A stretch of DNA of 64,000 nt, taken from contig JAHRHY010000008.1 of assembly GCA_019671135.1 (NCBI GenBank), forward strand, positions 124,001 to 188,000, in the 5' to 3' direction. Shown here piece by piece: positions 21,591 through 31,816 of this stretch (positions are counted from its first letter, which is position 1; the number at the start of each line of letters is the position of its first letter). Made by a program: the position numbers and the translations under genes. The notes under the pieces are model-generated. The model did not search any database. It saw only the letters and a program-made list of their open reading frames with translations, and had not been told where the DNA came from. The stretch comes from Linnemannia hyalina (Eukaryota > Mortierellomycota > Mortierellomycetes > Mortierellales > Mortierellaceae).

Positions 21591-23145
21591 ATGATTGTGC
21601 GGTCCCTGGTTCGTCAGTTGTTGCCACTAAACTTGTCCTTCGCACCAACAACACGACAACTGAAAGTCCCTTCTTCTTCTTCATCTTCTTCTTTTTCTTC
21701 CCTTTCCACTTCCTCTCGTCTTCTTCTTCACACACACAGGACACCCTTGACACCACACCGTCAAGTCACAACTACCACCACCACACGTGCCTGCTCATTC
21801 GCCACTCCTTCTGTAACTCATCGACAATCAAGAACAGCAACACACAACATGGCCACAAAGCGAGTAACCGCGTCCTCCACAAGGTTGTCTTCAAGACTCA
21901 CCGCAAAGCCTGATGCCTCCAACACCAACATCACAGTCGAGAAAGTCTCCGTCACTTCTTCTGCTACCGTGAAACCCACCAAGTCTGTCAAGCGCATTAT
22001 CCATGACGACGACGAAGCTGGCGAGGAAGAAGACACCGCCAGTTCTGAAGACAAGGAGGATGGAGACTTTGCCGGTGGAGCTGCCAAGAAAAAAAAGAAG
22101 ACCCCTACTGCTACTACCAAAACGGCTACTCCTTCTGCGCTGAAGAAGCAAAAGTCAGCACCAAAGGTTCCTATTCGCGCCAACTCGCATACCAACACGA
22201 CCATGCCCGGCACTCTGGTCCTCCCCAAGACCCCCGACGGTTGTGTCAAAATCACCTCCTGGAACGTCTCCGGCCTAAACTCTTCCCTCAAAAAGGTACT
22301 TTTCGGTTTTCTCAGGCAATGGATCTTGACTTCTGTATAGGCGTGAGAATATTTTTGTGTTTTGATGTTAACGCATGTTTGCATCCCTGACACTGAAATA
22401 GGGCTTCAAAACGTACATTACGGCAGAGGACGCAGATGTGATCTGCATCCAGGAACACAAGGTGCAACAACCCCTCCTCAATCTTGTCGACCCCAAGGTC
22501 TACCCCTTCAACTGGTGGGGGTTTGAAGAAAAGAAGGGTTACGCCGGAGTGGCCATGTTCTGCAAGACCAAGCCTATCGCCGTCACCGCAGGTTTGCCTA
22601 CACATCCAGACCCTGCTTGCACCAAGGGTCGTATCGTGACACTCGAGTACCCAACCTGTTTCATCCTTGGATGTTACGTCCCCAATGCCGGCCAGGGCCT
22701 TGTCCGACTCAAGGAGAGGATGGTGTGGGATAAGGCCATGAAGGCCTGGTTATTGGATCTGAAGTCCAAGGGAAAGCAGATTATCTGGACAGGAGACCTG
22801 AATGTCTGTCACTTGCCGATCGATCTGCGGAACCCAACGACCAACACTGCCAGTGCCGGATTCACACCCGAGGAACGAGCTGGATTCTCAGAGATCCTCG
22901 AGGAAGTTGAATTGGTCGACACTTTCCGAGAGATCCAGGGGACTGGCGTAGAAGCCGAGGGTCAGTATTCGTACTTTTCGTATCGGTTCCAGTGCCGTGT
23001 CAAGGGAATCGGTTGGAGGTTGGATTACTTTGTGACGGATCAGCAGATGTACAAGGAGAGGCTTGTTGAGAGTGTCATCCGGGAGGAGTGCTATGGTGCC
23101 AGTGACCACGTTCCCGTCGTCTTGGTCATCAAGGGCGAACTGTAG
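21591..23145 (+). CDS. APE1: AP endonuclease, exonuclease III/Ape1 family
   Basis: Exons 21591-22295 and 22402-23145 give 482 residues. The catalytic EEP fold starts near residue 220: SWNVSGLN, then the metal ligand in IQEHK (E253), the GDLNVCH motif (D367, N369) and the terminal SDHVPVV (D470, H471); GIGWRLDYF is the DNA-gripping loop. The first 86 residues are basic, Ser-rich and free of acids (MIVRSLVRQLLPLNLSF...), a likely mitochondrial presequence, while an internal ATG at 21849 would give a form beginning MATKRVTASS with a lysine-rich tract. Two starts would serve mitochondrial and nuclear base-excision repair. It cuts DNA 5' of abasic sites. It lacks a C-terminal zf-GRF, so it is Ape1-like rather than Apn2-like. 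Confidence 0.9.
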
Positions 23146-23244
23146 TCGTAGAGATAGTACACGCGAACAGCATTGGAGAGGAAACAAGACATTTGTAAAT
23201 ATCTATAAAACGGAATAAACCCGCTATATTACGCTTATTGTTTG

Positions 23245-24770
23245 TTACGTAGACCATGCCCAATCTGCTGGGGCTAGGAAGAAGACATCGCCACTCTCGA
23301 CGGTCGTGATCTGCTGTAACCGATCCTGCATGTTGAGCATTGTCGGCGTATCGTCCAACTCCTTCGCGTGAAATATGCTGAACCTCTACATTAGTTCGGT
23401 ATCAAAAGAATAACAATGTTAATGCCTGAGAGACAATAATTAAGGCGATTTTAAAGACGACGGACAAAGTGCGGCGTGTTACCTTTTGGGCATCGAAAGG
23501 TTCGTTCTTAGGCACGGCGATCTTGAGCCATTCGACAATCTTGTCCATTGACCGGCCCACAGTCCAAGTCTACAGTAAATCCCATCAAATGTAGGCAAAT
23601 ATAGTACAATTAATAAAGGCACAAAATGGTGGCATGTACTTTGATCATGAGTAAAGAAAGAGGATAGAAGCGGTACCTTGTCAACATAGACAGACTTGTC
23701 GTCCAGCTGAGGAAACACAGGTGATCGGATGTATACATATAGCCTTGAACTGATGGATATCTTATCCTCGCCCTAGGTTACATAACCGCGTTACGCTCAT
23801 GTCAATTGATGTACCTGTCGCAATCAATTCAATCCATTATCGATCACAAAGGCCACTATTACAAAAGGAGAGTTAATTACCATGGCGGTTTTCTTGATTT
23901 TCATGACAGTGACGACACGAGAAGCCTTCTTGACCCTTGGTGGAGCTAGTGTTGCAGTTGCGCCAGTCGTAGTAGCTGAAGGTGTTGTAGTGGTTGCAGC
24001 GGCTGATTTGGTGGAAGAGGTCCTGGCGGCGATTTTGGCTTTTGCCTCCGCAATGGCTGCCTTAGCCGCTTCCGCCTTCACCTTTGCCTGCATCTGCTTC
24101 TCCTCCGGCGTCACCATTGATCCCGTCGTGGCGGTTGTTTTTGTCGCACCAGCAGTAGATCCAGTCAGTTTCCGTGCAATGGTATCCTTGATCTCTTGGC
24201 GTCTAGCAGTTTCAGCTTCCACTGCCAGTTTGCGCTCTTCGATCTTGGGGCAGTTGTGGTCAGGCGGGTGACGGTGTGGAAGACAAAAGGTCTGGGAGCA
24301 ATCGGAACAGGTTTGGACGACTCTGTCGCGGCGGTTACATTTCGGGAGGGCGCAGAGGATGGCGATTGATTGGACTTTTGGGAGGTTGTGGAGGTTGTTG
24401 CTGCACCCTGCTTCGATATGTTCCTTCAACTAAATGGTTGTTTCATGACAAAACACAATGTGATGTGCGGTTAATACAAAGTTGTAGTTGCAGTTGAAGC
24501 CACTGTGTTCTCTTCGTGGAATATATGAGGATACGTTACGATAGTAGCAGAGTCGTGTTGCTTAGGAGTGAGAATAAGCTGTTCGCAAAGTGGACAGACT
24601 TGGACCGAGTTTGCATGTGATTCCATGGACCAGTTGGTGCAGGCATGGTCTGCGGGCAGTCTGTGAGAGGAGCAGAACGTGTGTTGGCAGAAGGTGCATT
24701 GGAATGGGAGAAAGTCAAGGGATTGGCATGAACTCGCGTCGCAATGAGCGCCGACTGATGGGAACTCCAT
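23245..24770 (-). CDS. AN1-type zinc finger protein, ZFAND1/Cuz1-like
   Basis: Five exons (24770-24540, 24429-23881, 23772-23677, 23569-23483, 23385-23245) give 367 residues with consistent phases. Two AN1 fingers are seen: residues 9-47 (HCDASSCQ...CTFCQHTFCSSHRLPADHAC) and about 96-133 (CALPKCNRRD...CSDCSQTFCLPHRHPPDHNC). A long Ala/Lys helix and Thr/Ala-rich linker (150-250) precede a C-terminal ubiquitin-like region with WTVGRSMDKIVEWLK and a terminal DVFFLAPADWAW. That layout is Cuz1/ZFAND1, which couples Cdc48/p97 and the proteasome during arsenite stress and stress-granule clearance. It is followed in the same direction, 124 bp later, by the ceramidase. Confidence 0.88.
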
Positions 24771-24894
24771 TCTGTTTTAGCGAGGGCGTTGGTTGTAATA
24801 ATGTGTCAAAGGAGGAAGGGGAAGAAAAGGTATTTATGCAATCGTTTATTTTGAAATCCCGCGCGAAAAATTGAAGGGATATGGACACGTCAAT

Positions 24895-25874
24895 TTAATC
24901 GCCTTTCTTTCCTACAGGCTGGAGAAGTGTAACCGCAGGGAGGAAGCCCTTCCACATATAAACATGCGGCCTCTCCCCGCGAATATCATAATGATAATAC
25001 ATCACAAGCACCAACTCACCATAGACACCATACGCCGACAATAAGTGCCACCACGCATGCAACTGCAGGTTCCACTTCAAGACAGACTCCTGGCTGACGC
25101 CATTAATAAACACACACAAGTTGTAATCCACCAGCCACACCACCACTGCGGCCAGCATGGTCCAGCACGAGAGGTGGATTAGTTTTGAGATATCCAGGTT
25201 GGGTCGGATGCGTTGTTGTTGACGGTGAAATCCCCGAAGGAAGTAGAGGCCTGTAAGGACCATGGATGAGTAGGTTGCCTGGAAGGAGACAGACTGGAGC
25301 GTTCCAGACGTTGTCGAGAATATGATCGTTGTCATCACTGAGTGTGGGGATTGAATTAAAGTGAGAAGAAAGGAAGAAAGAGAATGAATAGGCGGTATTA
25401 CCGAAGGAAGTCTAGTGTATTAGCGAGGCACATGAAGCGAAGCAGAAGGATGCTCAGATTTGCTGGAGAGGAGCACATACCTAACCAAACGCCAAGAGCA
25501 ATGGGGAACCACTGCCCCTGCTTTCCAAACCGAGTCTCGATACAGATAAACATCCCCACAGTAGCCGCATAGAGCATCGGCAACTCATCCAACAGCTGCA
25601 TCTTGTGCCTCAACGTCCCATGGAACAGCACCGAGCCCACCCCGGTCGCAAAAAATATCTGCATCAACAGGGTCATCCGTCGCTCACGATACGAGGCCAG
25701 GTTCATGTATCCGGCAGCGGCGATGGCGGCGATGAGGAAGCTGGAGGTTGTGTTCCAGAACTCAGCGATGTAGTAGCTGACTGTGTAGTTGTTCTCGCAC
25801 CAGTCAATAGATGCTGTGTTGGGTGACCAGTATCCGAGTTTGTCGAACTTTGGCGATACTGACGTTGGTGCCAT
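24895..25874 (-). CDS. Alkaline ceramidase (YPC1/YDC1/ACER family)
   Basis: Exons 25874-25481 and 25337-24895 join in a Val codon over a 143-nt intron to give 278 residues. The active-site set is complete: E27 in DWCENNY, S81 and H85 in GSVLFHG, D96 in QLLDELPM, and the HAWWH motif near the C-terminus; S-H-D and H-H spacings equal those of human ACER3. Several hydrophobic helices span the protein, consistent with a seven-helix ER/Golgi membrane enzyme that hydrolyses ceramide or phytoceramide to sphingoid base and fatty acid. The C-terminus ends in basic residues (GKKGD). Length matches the family. Confidence 0.92.
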
Positions 25875-26424
25875 CCTTGTTCTTCTTCTTGATCAGTGGG
25901 TTACTGGTGCGTGGGTTCGTGTGGCAAGGACAAATTTAGGTTGAATGAAGAGAGAATGAAGAGAGAATAAGAATGAAAAGGAAGGGAAGGGAAGGCCAGT
26001 GTGCAACAAGGAAGGGCCGGTTTGTAAAGAAGGGAAAGAAGGGAAAGAAGGGAAAGAAGGGAAAGAAGGTTTTTTTAGGGTTCCAATGAAAAAAGGTGAC
26101 TGCCAACCTTTGTTGTCTCAGTCGTGGTCGCAAGCATTTATTTATCGGCTGACTTGGCCACTGAAAAACAAGTCGAGCGGGGCGTTCAAAGGATGGCACC
26201 CAAGTGGCACGGCGAAGGTCTCTTCAAATCAATCAGTCGCATGGCCACAGCACGAATAATCGCGATCAACTGTCGATCGGTTTCATGTACCTCGCTTTTC
26301 AACTTGAACGCAGCACCCCTCTTGGGCTTCTTTTTTCTATTTTTTCCTTTCTCTTGCTACCTCTCCTTCTTCTCTCCTTTATTTACAAAATAAAAAAAAG
26401 GGTATAAAAGAGTAGCTAGGTGAA
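25875..26424. other. Intergenic, with a 9-bp minisatellite
   Basis: Upstream DNA of the ceramidase and downstream DNA of the MYND gene. It contains about 4.5 units of AGAAGGGAA (26028-26069) and a pyrimidine-rich stretch near 26330-26390. No gene seen. Confidence 0.6.
26028..26069. repeat. AGAAGGGAA minisatellite
   Basis: Perfect 9-bp units in tandem within purine-rich DNA. The position is in the upstream region of the ceramidase gene. Confidence 0.85.
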
Positions 26425-27960
26425 TTACTTGGGCGTGAGGCGGGTCATGTCGATAGTCATACCATACATCCCCTCGGTCTCCATCTCCATATTCAGCTTG
26501 ATCATCTGCGCGCCAGACTGTCCCCCAGGTCCTCGCTGATAAATCTGCTCGCCCAGCATCCGCAGCTGCATCGGCATCTCCGGATTTGCATAGTGATCAA
26601 TAATAACTGCCTTGTTGACCTTCCGAGCCAAGGAAGACCATTCCGTGCCAGTTGCACCCAATCCTCCACCCATGCGCAGACAATTGGCCGCAGCCTTGCC
26701 CATGAACCACCAATTCGGCAATAGGTCCTGTCGTGATTCTGCCTTGACCAAGAACCGTTTGAACCCGGCCTGACTGTGGTTCGCCCCTCCGTACAAACCG
26801 TCCTTGTCCTTGAGTCCCTCCATCGTGAAATCGTCGTGCTGGCGCATCCGGAAGCAATCGATCAAGAGCTTGTAGACATCCTCTTCCGGCCGGTCGTGAA
26901 GCCAAGTCTTGCTGCTGAGACGGTGGTATGGCTTGTCGATATGCTTTTTTAGTCCATTCGATATGACTTCCTGACCCGGTTCCTTGACAAACAACGGCGA
27001 CTTTGACGAATTGGTCATGACGGGTGCTCCAGAAGCGTCTTTCCCAAGTTTGATAGGCTCGGCTGTTGGCGTTGTAAACTTGACGTTGCCATTGCTTGAT
27101 GGAGGTGTCAGTTTGACAGCAGTCGCCGTAGCTTTGGCAATTGGAGTAACAGGCTTGATCGCAGTCGTCACAGGTTTCACTGGTTTTGTAGGGGTGGTCG
27201 ACTTGGCGGATGAAGTAGTGGTAGCCTTGGTCGTGGTAGAAGCAGCTGCTTTGGCAGGAGCAGGGGTTGCAGTCTTGACAGCAGGAGAAGCTGCTTTGGC
27301 AGCAGGAGCAGAAACCTTAGTTGCAGGAGTAGCAGTCTTTGTGGTTGTGGCAGCGGCTACTTTGGCAAGAGGTGTAACTGGTTTAGCGGGAGTAGCAGCA
27401 GCGGCAGCGACAGTCGACTTAGGAGGCCGTGAGCGCTTTGGAGGTTTGTCGCCCATGGACCGCATATAGAGAATCTTTGAAGTCGCTGGGGGCGTTGGAC
27501 CAGGGGGTTCACCGGGACCAGTCTTGACGACGGGCCAGGACTTGCACTCGAACTTGAACCGGTCCAGGTTCTCCTGGAGATCATCATGCAGGTCAAGAGG
27601 GTAGTTGGAACTCTTGAGGAGTTCGGTCATTTTCCAGACGCTGTCGCAGTACTCCTTGTGGTGGATCCAATGGGTCTTTTGGCATTTGTGAGTGCAGTAA
27701 TGAGCAGACTTGCATTGGATGCATCGCCGGAGGACAAGTTCCTTGGTCTGGTCTGCGGTCTTGTGGCACTGCGCGCAACGAGGAGTGAGGTCGACTTCAT
27801 CGGGTTCTGAATCAGAGTCTGAGCTGAAGTGAGATTCGTCGTCGTTGTCCTCGGAGTAATCGTCATCGTCATCGTCGGTGATGTCGTCGTCAGAATCGAA
27901 GCCGTAGTAGATGTCCTGATCGTGGTCAAATCCACAGTCGCAATGGTACTTGTCTGGCAT
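26425..27960 (-). CDS. MYND-type zinc finger protein, 511 aa
   Basis: Single exon. I start at the ATG that opens MPDKYHCDCGFDHD; the frame is open 26 codons further up, but that extension looks like leader. A very acidic Asp/Ser tract (about 20-60) precedes a MYND finger at about 62-105 (CAQCHKTADQ, CIQCKSAHYCTHKCQKTHW, EYC). A long Ala/Pro/Thr/Lys low-complexity tract (190-310) links to a C-terminal domain of about 150 residues beginning KPYHRLSSKTWLHDR and ending with an MPMQLRMLGEQIYQRG motif. MYND fingers mediate protein-protein contacts; the C-terminal domain is common to fungal MYND proteins of unknown function. The downstream neighbour 28159-28866 is a clear paralogue with the same C-terminal domain. 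Confidence 0.85.
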   Translation of the reverse strand: MPDKYHCDCGFDHDQDIYYGFDSDDDITDDDDDDYSEDNDDESHFSSDSDSEPDEVDLTPRCAQCHKTADQTKELVLRRCIQCKSAHYCTHKCQKTHWIHHKEYCDSVWKMTELLKSSNYPLDLHDDLQENLDRFKFECKSWPVVKTGPGEPPGPTPPATSKILYMRSMGDKPPKRSRPPKSTVAAAAATPAKPVTPLAKVAAATTTKTATPATKVSAPAAKAASPAVKTATPAPAKAAASTTTKATTTSSAKSTTPTKPVKPVTTAIKPVTPIAKATATAVKLTPPSSNGNVKFTTPTAEPIKLGKDASGAPVMTNSSKSPLFVKEPGQEVISNGLKKHIDKPYHRLSSKTWLHDRPEEDVYKLLIDCFRMRQHDDFTMEGLKDKDGLYGGANHSQAGFKRFLVKAESRQDLLPNWWFMGKAAANCLRMGGGLGATGTEWSSLARKVNKAVIIDHYANPEMPMQLRMLGEQIYQRGPGGQSGAQMIKLNMEMETEGMYGMTIDMTRLTPK

Positions 27961-28158
27961 GGTGTGGCGTGGTGGAATTGGTTGATTAATGTAAGGTGAA
28001 AGAATGAAGAGAAGTACTGTAGAAGAACGAAGAATCATTTATTTTGGCGCTACTATTTTTGCAAGCCACAGAACTGATAACTGAACTCTTCAGAATCGTC
28101 AGATGTTTGAAAGACTGTTGTGCTTCAGTTGACGCAACACCCTGTCAGCCCCTCCTCC

Positions 28159-28866
28159 TTAGCGGTACGGGTTGATGTTGATGGTCGAGCCATACAAAGC
28201 CCCAGTCTCTGTCTGCATCTGCAACTGGATAATCGGCGCACCCGCCTGTCCACCCACACCACGTCCATACACCTGTTCTCCAAACAACCGCATCTGCATC
28301 GGCATTTGAGCATTGCCATACCGGTTGATGATCGTCTCCTTATCCGCCTTGTGAAACAACAGCTTCTCAGGCTCTGCCTGTCCAAACGCAATAACAGCCT
28401 CCTTCTTTTCAGCACTCCAATCCGCCGGCAACAATCCAGCCTTGCCCTCGACCAAAGACAGGAAGTTCTTGAACCCATTGGTTCCATCGCGTGCACCGCT
28501 GTAGAGGGAATCGTTCTCGACCATGTGGTCAAACTTAAAGATGTCGTCCATGCGGAGGCGGTAGATGTCGATCAGGAGCTTCTGGACGTCCTTCTCGCTC
28601 CGGTTGTGAAGCCAGGTCCTGTCGTTCAGTCTGTGGAAGGGTTTCTCGATAAGAACCTCCAGGGGTTCTCCCTCGTTGCGGGCGGAAGAAGTAGTGAAGG
28701 TGGCGCCGGTGTTGGCGTTGGTGGCGCAAACCTTCTTGTGGATTTTCTAGTGGTCCTTCTGGCAGTCGCGTGAGCAGTAGCGGACTGACTTGCACTTTGA
28801 GCACACCTTGAGAGGGGCTCCGACATCCACTGCCGTCTTGCTGCATTTCACGCACTTGTCCGTCAT
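28159..28866 (-). pseudogene. Paralogous MYND protein with one nonsense codon
   Basis: Read through one stop, the frame gives 235 residues: MYND finger at 5-44 (CVKCSKTAVD, CSKCKSVRYCSRDCQKDH, KVC) and then the same C-terminal domain as the upstream gene (KPFHRLNDRTWLHNR ... MPMQMRLFGEQVYGRG). Codon 40 is TAG at 28747-28749, exactly where the MYND consensus, and the paralogue, has Trp (TGG). Everything else is open, with no frameshift. It is either a very young pseudogene, a polymorphism, or a base-call error. It lacks the acidic N-terminus and the long linker of the neighbour, so it is the compact form. The next ATG in frame (28551) would give only the C-terminal domain. Confidence 0.82.
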
Positions 28867-29364
28867 TGCTGAATCGAGGTTTTATTGATTAGTTGGAAGA
28901 TTGATCTTGGTCGATGTTGTTGGCTGGTGGGCTGTTGGTTGGTGATGGAGGGAGAAAGAGAGTCTTGACTCACACAGAAACACAAAAAAAAGGCGCGCAT
29001 AGGCCATTTTAACTACAATCATGGATAAATTGAAAAGTCGAATTTTGGCCGCTACCGTTGTGGCTTGAGAATTGGGCAGATATGGGTGTACTTTAAACAT
29101 AAGCCCTTCTGTAAATAAATAGTATGATGTAAACAGACGTAACTTTCTTTCAACCTTTCAACAAACATCTCTTGAAGCCAGCTTGGCGCACCCGTTCCAC
29201 TCTCTACTTTCTTCGTACCCATTCCACTCTTCATCTTCTTTTCTGCTCGCCCCTATTCTTATTGCATCTATTCTGTATCATGAATCCACTTGAACTTCTT
29301 CATCGCAGCTGTATTTTAGGATATAATACTATACCAACAACGGCAACTCGAACGACTCGAGCGT
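28867..29364. other. Intergenic, left margin of the Harbinger-like element
   Basis: No gene seen. The left end of the adjacent transposon should fall here; I looked for an inverted repeat matching 31640-31780 and did not find a convincing one. Confidence 0.4.
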
Positions 29365-30371
29365 ATGGGGCGACCTCGGCAAGGGATTCGGTTTACCCTC
29401 GATCAGTGGTCAGAATGGCAATGCAGGGAGGAGACACGGTTCACAAAAACCGAGTTGAGGAGGATACAGACATTGTTGAAGATCCCAGACATGATGCAAA
29501 CCTACGGCCACGACATTTTCACAGGGATTGAGGGCCTTTGCATCCTGCTCTATCGTACCACTAGTCCTGTCGTTTATCGCCGGATGCAAAACACTTTTCA
29601 CCGTGACAGAGGAGCCTTGACAAGGATCTTTTCCTGCATGCTCGAGTGGTTGGACGATCACTGGTCACGGATTCTCGACCGGGATCAGGATCGACTTACA
29701 CCCAACAGGCTGCAAGCCTTTGTCCACGCGATTGATGTGCGATCGTTGCAAGGACATGGCGGTGACATGACAAGCCTTGATGTATTTGGCTTCATCGATG
29801 GCACGTCGCGTCAAGTGTGCAGGCCAACCTATGAGCAGAGGGCCATGTACAGCGGCTATGGTAAGACCCATGTTCTGCGATACCATGTTCTCGTCACTCC
29901 TGATGGTATTATCGTTCACGTTAGTCAGCCTCAGGCTGGCACTTGCAACGATGCAACTATCTTTGCCGACTCACCCTTCCCACATGGCTCGAACGATGTG
30001 CATGGGCTTCTGATGGACGCCCGCTCAAGATTCTCGGTGACTCGGCTTATGGGGCAGGTGTGCACACGGTTCGCCCATTTGTAACGCGTCCCAGCATGCC
30101 TGCTGCCATGCGACGACATAATGCCCGTCTGCACTCAATCCGTTGTACCGTGGAGCAAGCAATCAATAACGTTTCCACCCAATGCCAGCAAGTCACCTGG
30201 TACCGATCTCTCAGAATCCTCAACGGGCGAGTAGGACATTACTTTCGGCTTGGGGTCCTTTTTGCAAACATTTATAACATTCTTCATGGTGGGAATGACA
30301 TATCCATTCAATTTGGTGTTGACCCCCTAAATCTTGAAGAATACCTCAACCCCAATGTATATAGTGATTAA
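29365..30371 (+). pseudogene. Harbinger-type DDE transposase, frameshifted
   Basis: The first frame (29365 on) encodes an N-terminal helical region and the first acid in VFGFIDGTSRQVCRP (D145), then GYGKTHVLRYHVLVTPDG and a GTCNDATIFADSPF segment. The protein continues in another frame from about 30005 with SDGRPLKILGDSAYGAG (second acid) and CTVEQAINNVS (E), ending NPNVYSD before the TAA. D...D...E with an FIDGT start and a GDSAY centre is the DDE_Tnp_4 superfamily signature. A single shift of one base between about 29990 and 30020 separates the two halves; otherwise the gene is open and all three catalytic residues persist, so the damage is recent. No introns are evident. Confidence 0.78.
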
Positions 30372-30433
30372 CATGTTCCTTGGCTAAAGCATACAATAAA
30401 AAAAGTAAGCAGAGTTATTAGAAAAAAGTAATA

Positions 30434-30958
30434 TCATTGTGGTTTGTTGGATATGATGTTGGCAAGGATAATGTTCATTTCAGTCAACTGCTTTATCCAG
30501 GATTCCTGTTTTGCTGTTGTCTCCTTCTGCGCATCCACCAATTGTTGGATTGAGTCTCGAAGCGAGTCTCGAAACGAGTCTTCCTGTTTTGCTGTTGTCT
30601 CCTTCTGCGCATCCACCAACTGTTGGATTGAGTCTCGAAACGAGTCTCGAAGCTGACCAATGCCTGCGTTGAAGCAGTCTGTCATCTCTTCATTGTATCT
30701 GTCGAGCCTCTCCGTGAGCTTCGATACAGCGTCATCCGAGTTGAGCAAAGAGGTAAAGCCACGGCTGGCAGAAGAACGTAAAGGTGATGTCGATGAAGTC
30801 GATGTAGACGAAAGGGGACTCAGTGACGATGCTGGAACGGAAGCATCCTCTTCGAACGCATCGTCTGGCGAGCCGGCCGTACTGTTCAATAATCTCTCAC
30901 TCGGATTGGTACGCATAGACGTAACTGCCACACGTTTTCCGACCAAGTAGTTCGACAT
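30434..30958 (-). CDS. Coiled-coil C-terminal part of the SANT/Myb-like element protein
   Basis: 174 codons from MSNYLVGKR to the stop. A Ser/Pro/Thr-rich first half is followed by a coil containing a 26-residue unit (DSFRDSIQQLVDAQKETTAK) in two nearly identical copies. At DNA level this is a 78-bp tandem duplication (about 30503-30580 and 30581-30650). Just upstream on the minus strand, in a different frame, is the SANT-domain part; the spacing of a few bases suggests one original protein split by a frame change near 30965. It could also be an independent small gene. Confidence 0.5.
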   Translation of the reverse strand: MSNYLVGKRVAVTSMRTNPSERLLNSTAGSPDDAFEEDASVPASSLSPLSSTSTSSTSPLRSSASRGFTSLLNSDDAVSKLTERLDRYNEEMTDCFNAGIGQLRDSFRDSIQQLVDAQKETTAKQEDSFRDSLRDSIQQLVDAQKETTAKQESWIKQLTEMNIILANIISNKPQ

Positions 30959-30965
30959 GCGCTGA

Positions 30966-31634
30966 TCATCTATCGTTCTTATGGAGCGTCTTGCTTAGTG
31001 CCCGTGCCTCCGGTCTAACCAGGATTTCCTTGACCAGCTTTTCCACCTCGCTCAAGTCCTCGGTGGACCCCGTCGAATTATCCAGCCTCTGAGTGAGGCG
31101 AATCCATCGCTTGCGCACGCTTTCCTCGGTTGCACTTGCCCAATAGAGGCCTGCGCCCGTGCCCAGCATCTCCTGCTCTCTCGCTCTACATGCTCTGGCC
31201 ACCTCTTTCCATCTCCTACTCTTGTCGCCGCGGGCGGTGGCCATCAAAGGTTCGAACTCTTGTATAGCACGGAGGAGAATCATGTCCGATACTGTACTGC
31301 TATATGGTGCACGATATTTCTGCTTCGCAGTAGACGGATCGCCAGCATGTGGGATATGGCTCGAGGAGGAAGAGGAACCAACTCCGCAATCACAGTCAGC
31401 ACCATGAGCAGAGCACGCGTTTGCAGCAGGCCGGTGAGTAGCCCAGTCTTCCTCGTCTGTTAAATCCCCCTCATCCGTCTCGTGTGCAATGGGATTGAGA
31501 TGAATGCTTTCAGGTTGTGAATTCATAGTGTTGAGGTAGAATGAAGATTGCTGAAGGATGTTACAGTTGAACGATGCAACAATGGGAGAGTGATGAAGAA
31601 CAAGGGCAGGCTCGTGACCGGTCATTTGGGACAA
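30966..31634 (-). CDS. SANT/Myb-like DNA-binding protein of the Harbinger element
   Basis: 222 codons. The N-terminus is acidic (HETDEGDLTDEEDW) and Cys/Ser-rich. From about residue 108 a trihelical Myb/SANT-like region reads APYSSTVSDMILLRAIQEF, DKSRRWKEVARACRAREQE and ESVRKRWIRLTQRLDN, with Trp residues spaced as expected for this fold. Such proteins accompany Harbinger transposases and bind sub-terminal motifs. The true start may be the internal ATG of MNSQPESIHL. The end lies 8 bases from the next open frame, which probably completes the protein. Confidence 0.66.
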   Translation of the reverse strand: MSQMTGHEPALVLHHSPIVASFNCNILQQSSFYLNTMNSQPESIHLNPIAHETDEGDLTDEEDWATHRPAANACSAHGADCDCGVGSSSSSSHIPHAGDPSTAKQKYRAPYSSTVSDMILLRAIQEFEPLMATARGDKSRRWKEVARACRAREQEMLGTGAGLYWASATEESVRKRWIRLTQRLDNSTGSTEDLSEVEKLVKEILVRPEARALSKTLHKNDR

Positions 31635-31816
31635 GAGAAGGTCAAGTGGGCGTTTGCTGTTGTATTAGACCATAAACAGTCGACTTTAATGTGCAAGGTC
31701 CTCTGTAAGAAAAGCACTCCAACAGATACAAAAATCGTTACTGTTTTCATGCATGAAAGAAAAGGCATAGAAGCGTGAGAAAAAGAGGAGGGTGTGGAGA
31801 AATGAGAAGGCAGATT

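Larger units (their letters stand above)
29365..31634. mobile_element. PIF/Harbinger-like DNA transposon remnant (transposase plus SANT/Myb-like gene)
   Basis: A DDE_Tnp_4-type transposase on the plus strand faces a SANT/Myb-like DNA-binding protein on the minus strand. This two-gene, opposed arrangement is the usual content of Harbinger elements, in which the Myb-like partner brings the transposase to the ends. Both genes carry a frame break. Terminal repeats and the 3-bp TTA/TAA target duplication were not identified, so the limits given are those of the coding parts only. Confidence 0.7.

Noticed and set aside
25425..25438. Possible 10-nt extra exon (ACTTCCTTCG, minus) in the ceramidase intron
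   Set aside because: Including it breaks the frame of the following exon; direct splicing from 25481 to 25337 is in frame and matches the family.
26984..27469. Plus-strand Val/Ala/Gly-rich frame of 161 codons
   Set aside because: Antisense of the Ala/Pro/Thr/Lys low-complexity tract of the MYND protein; no domain.
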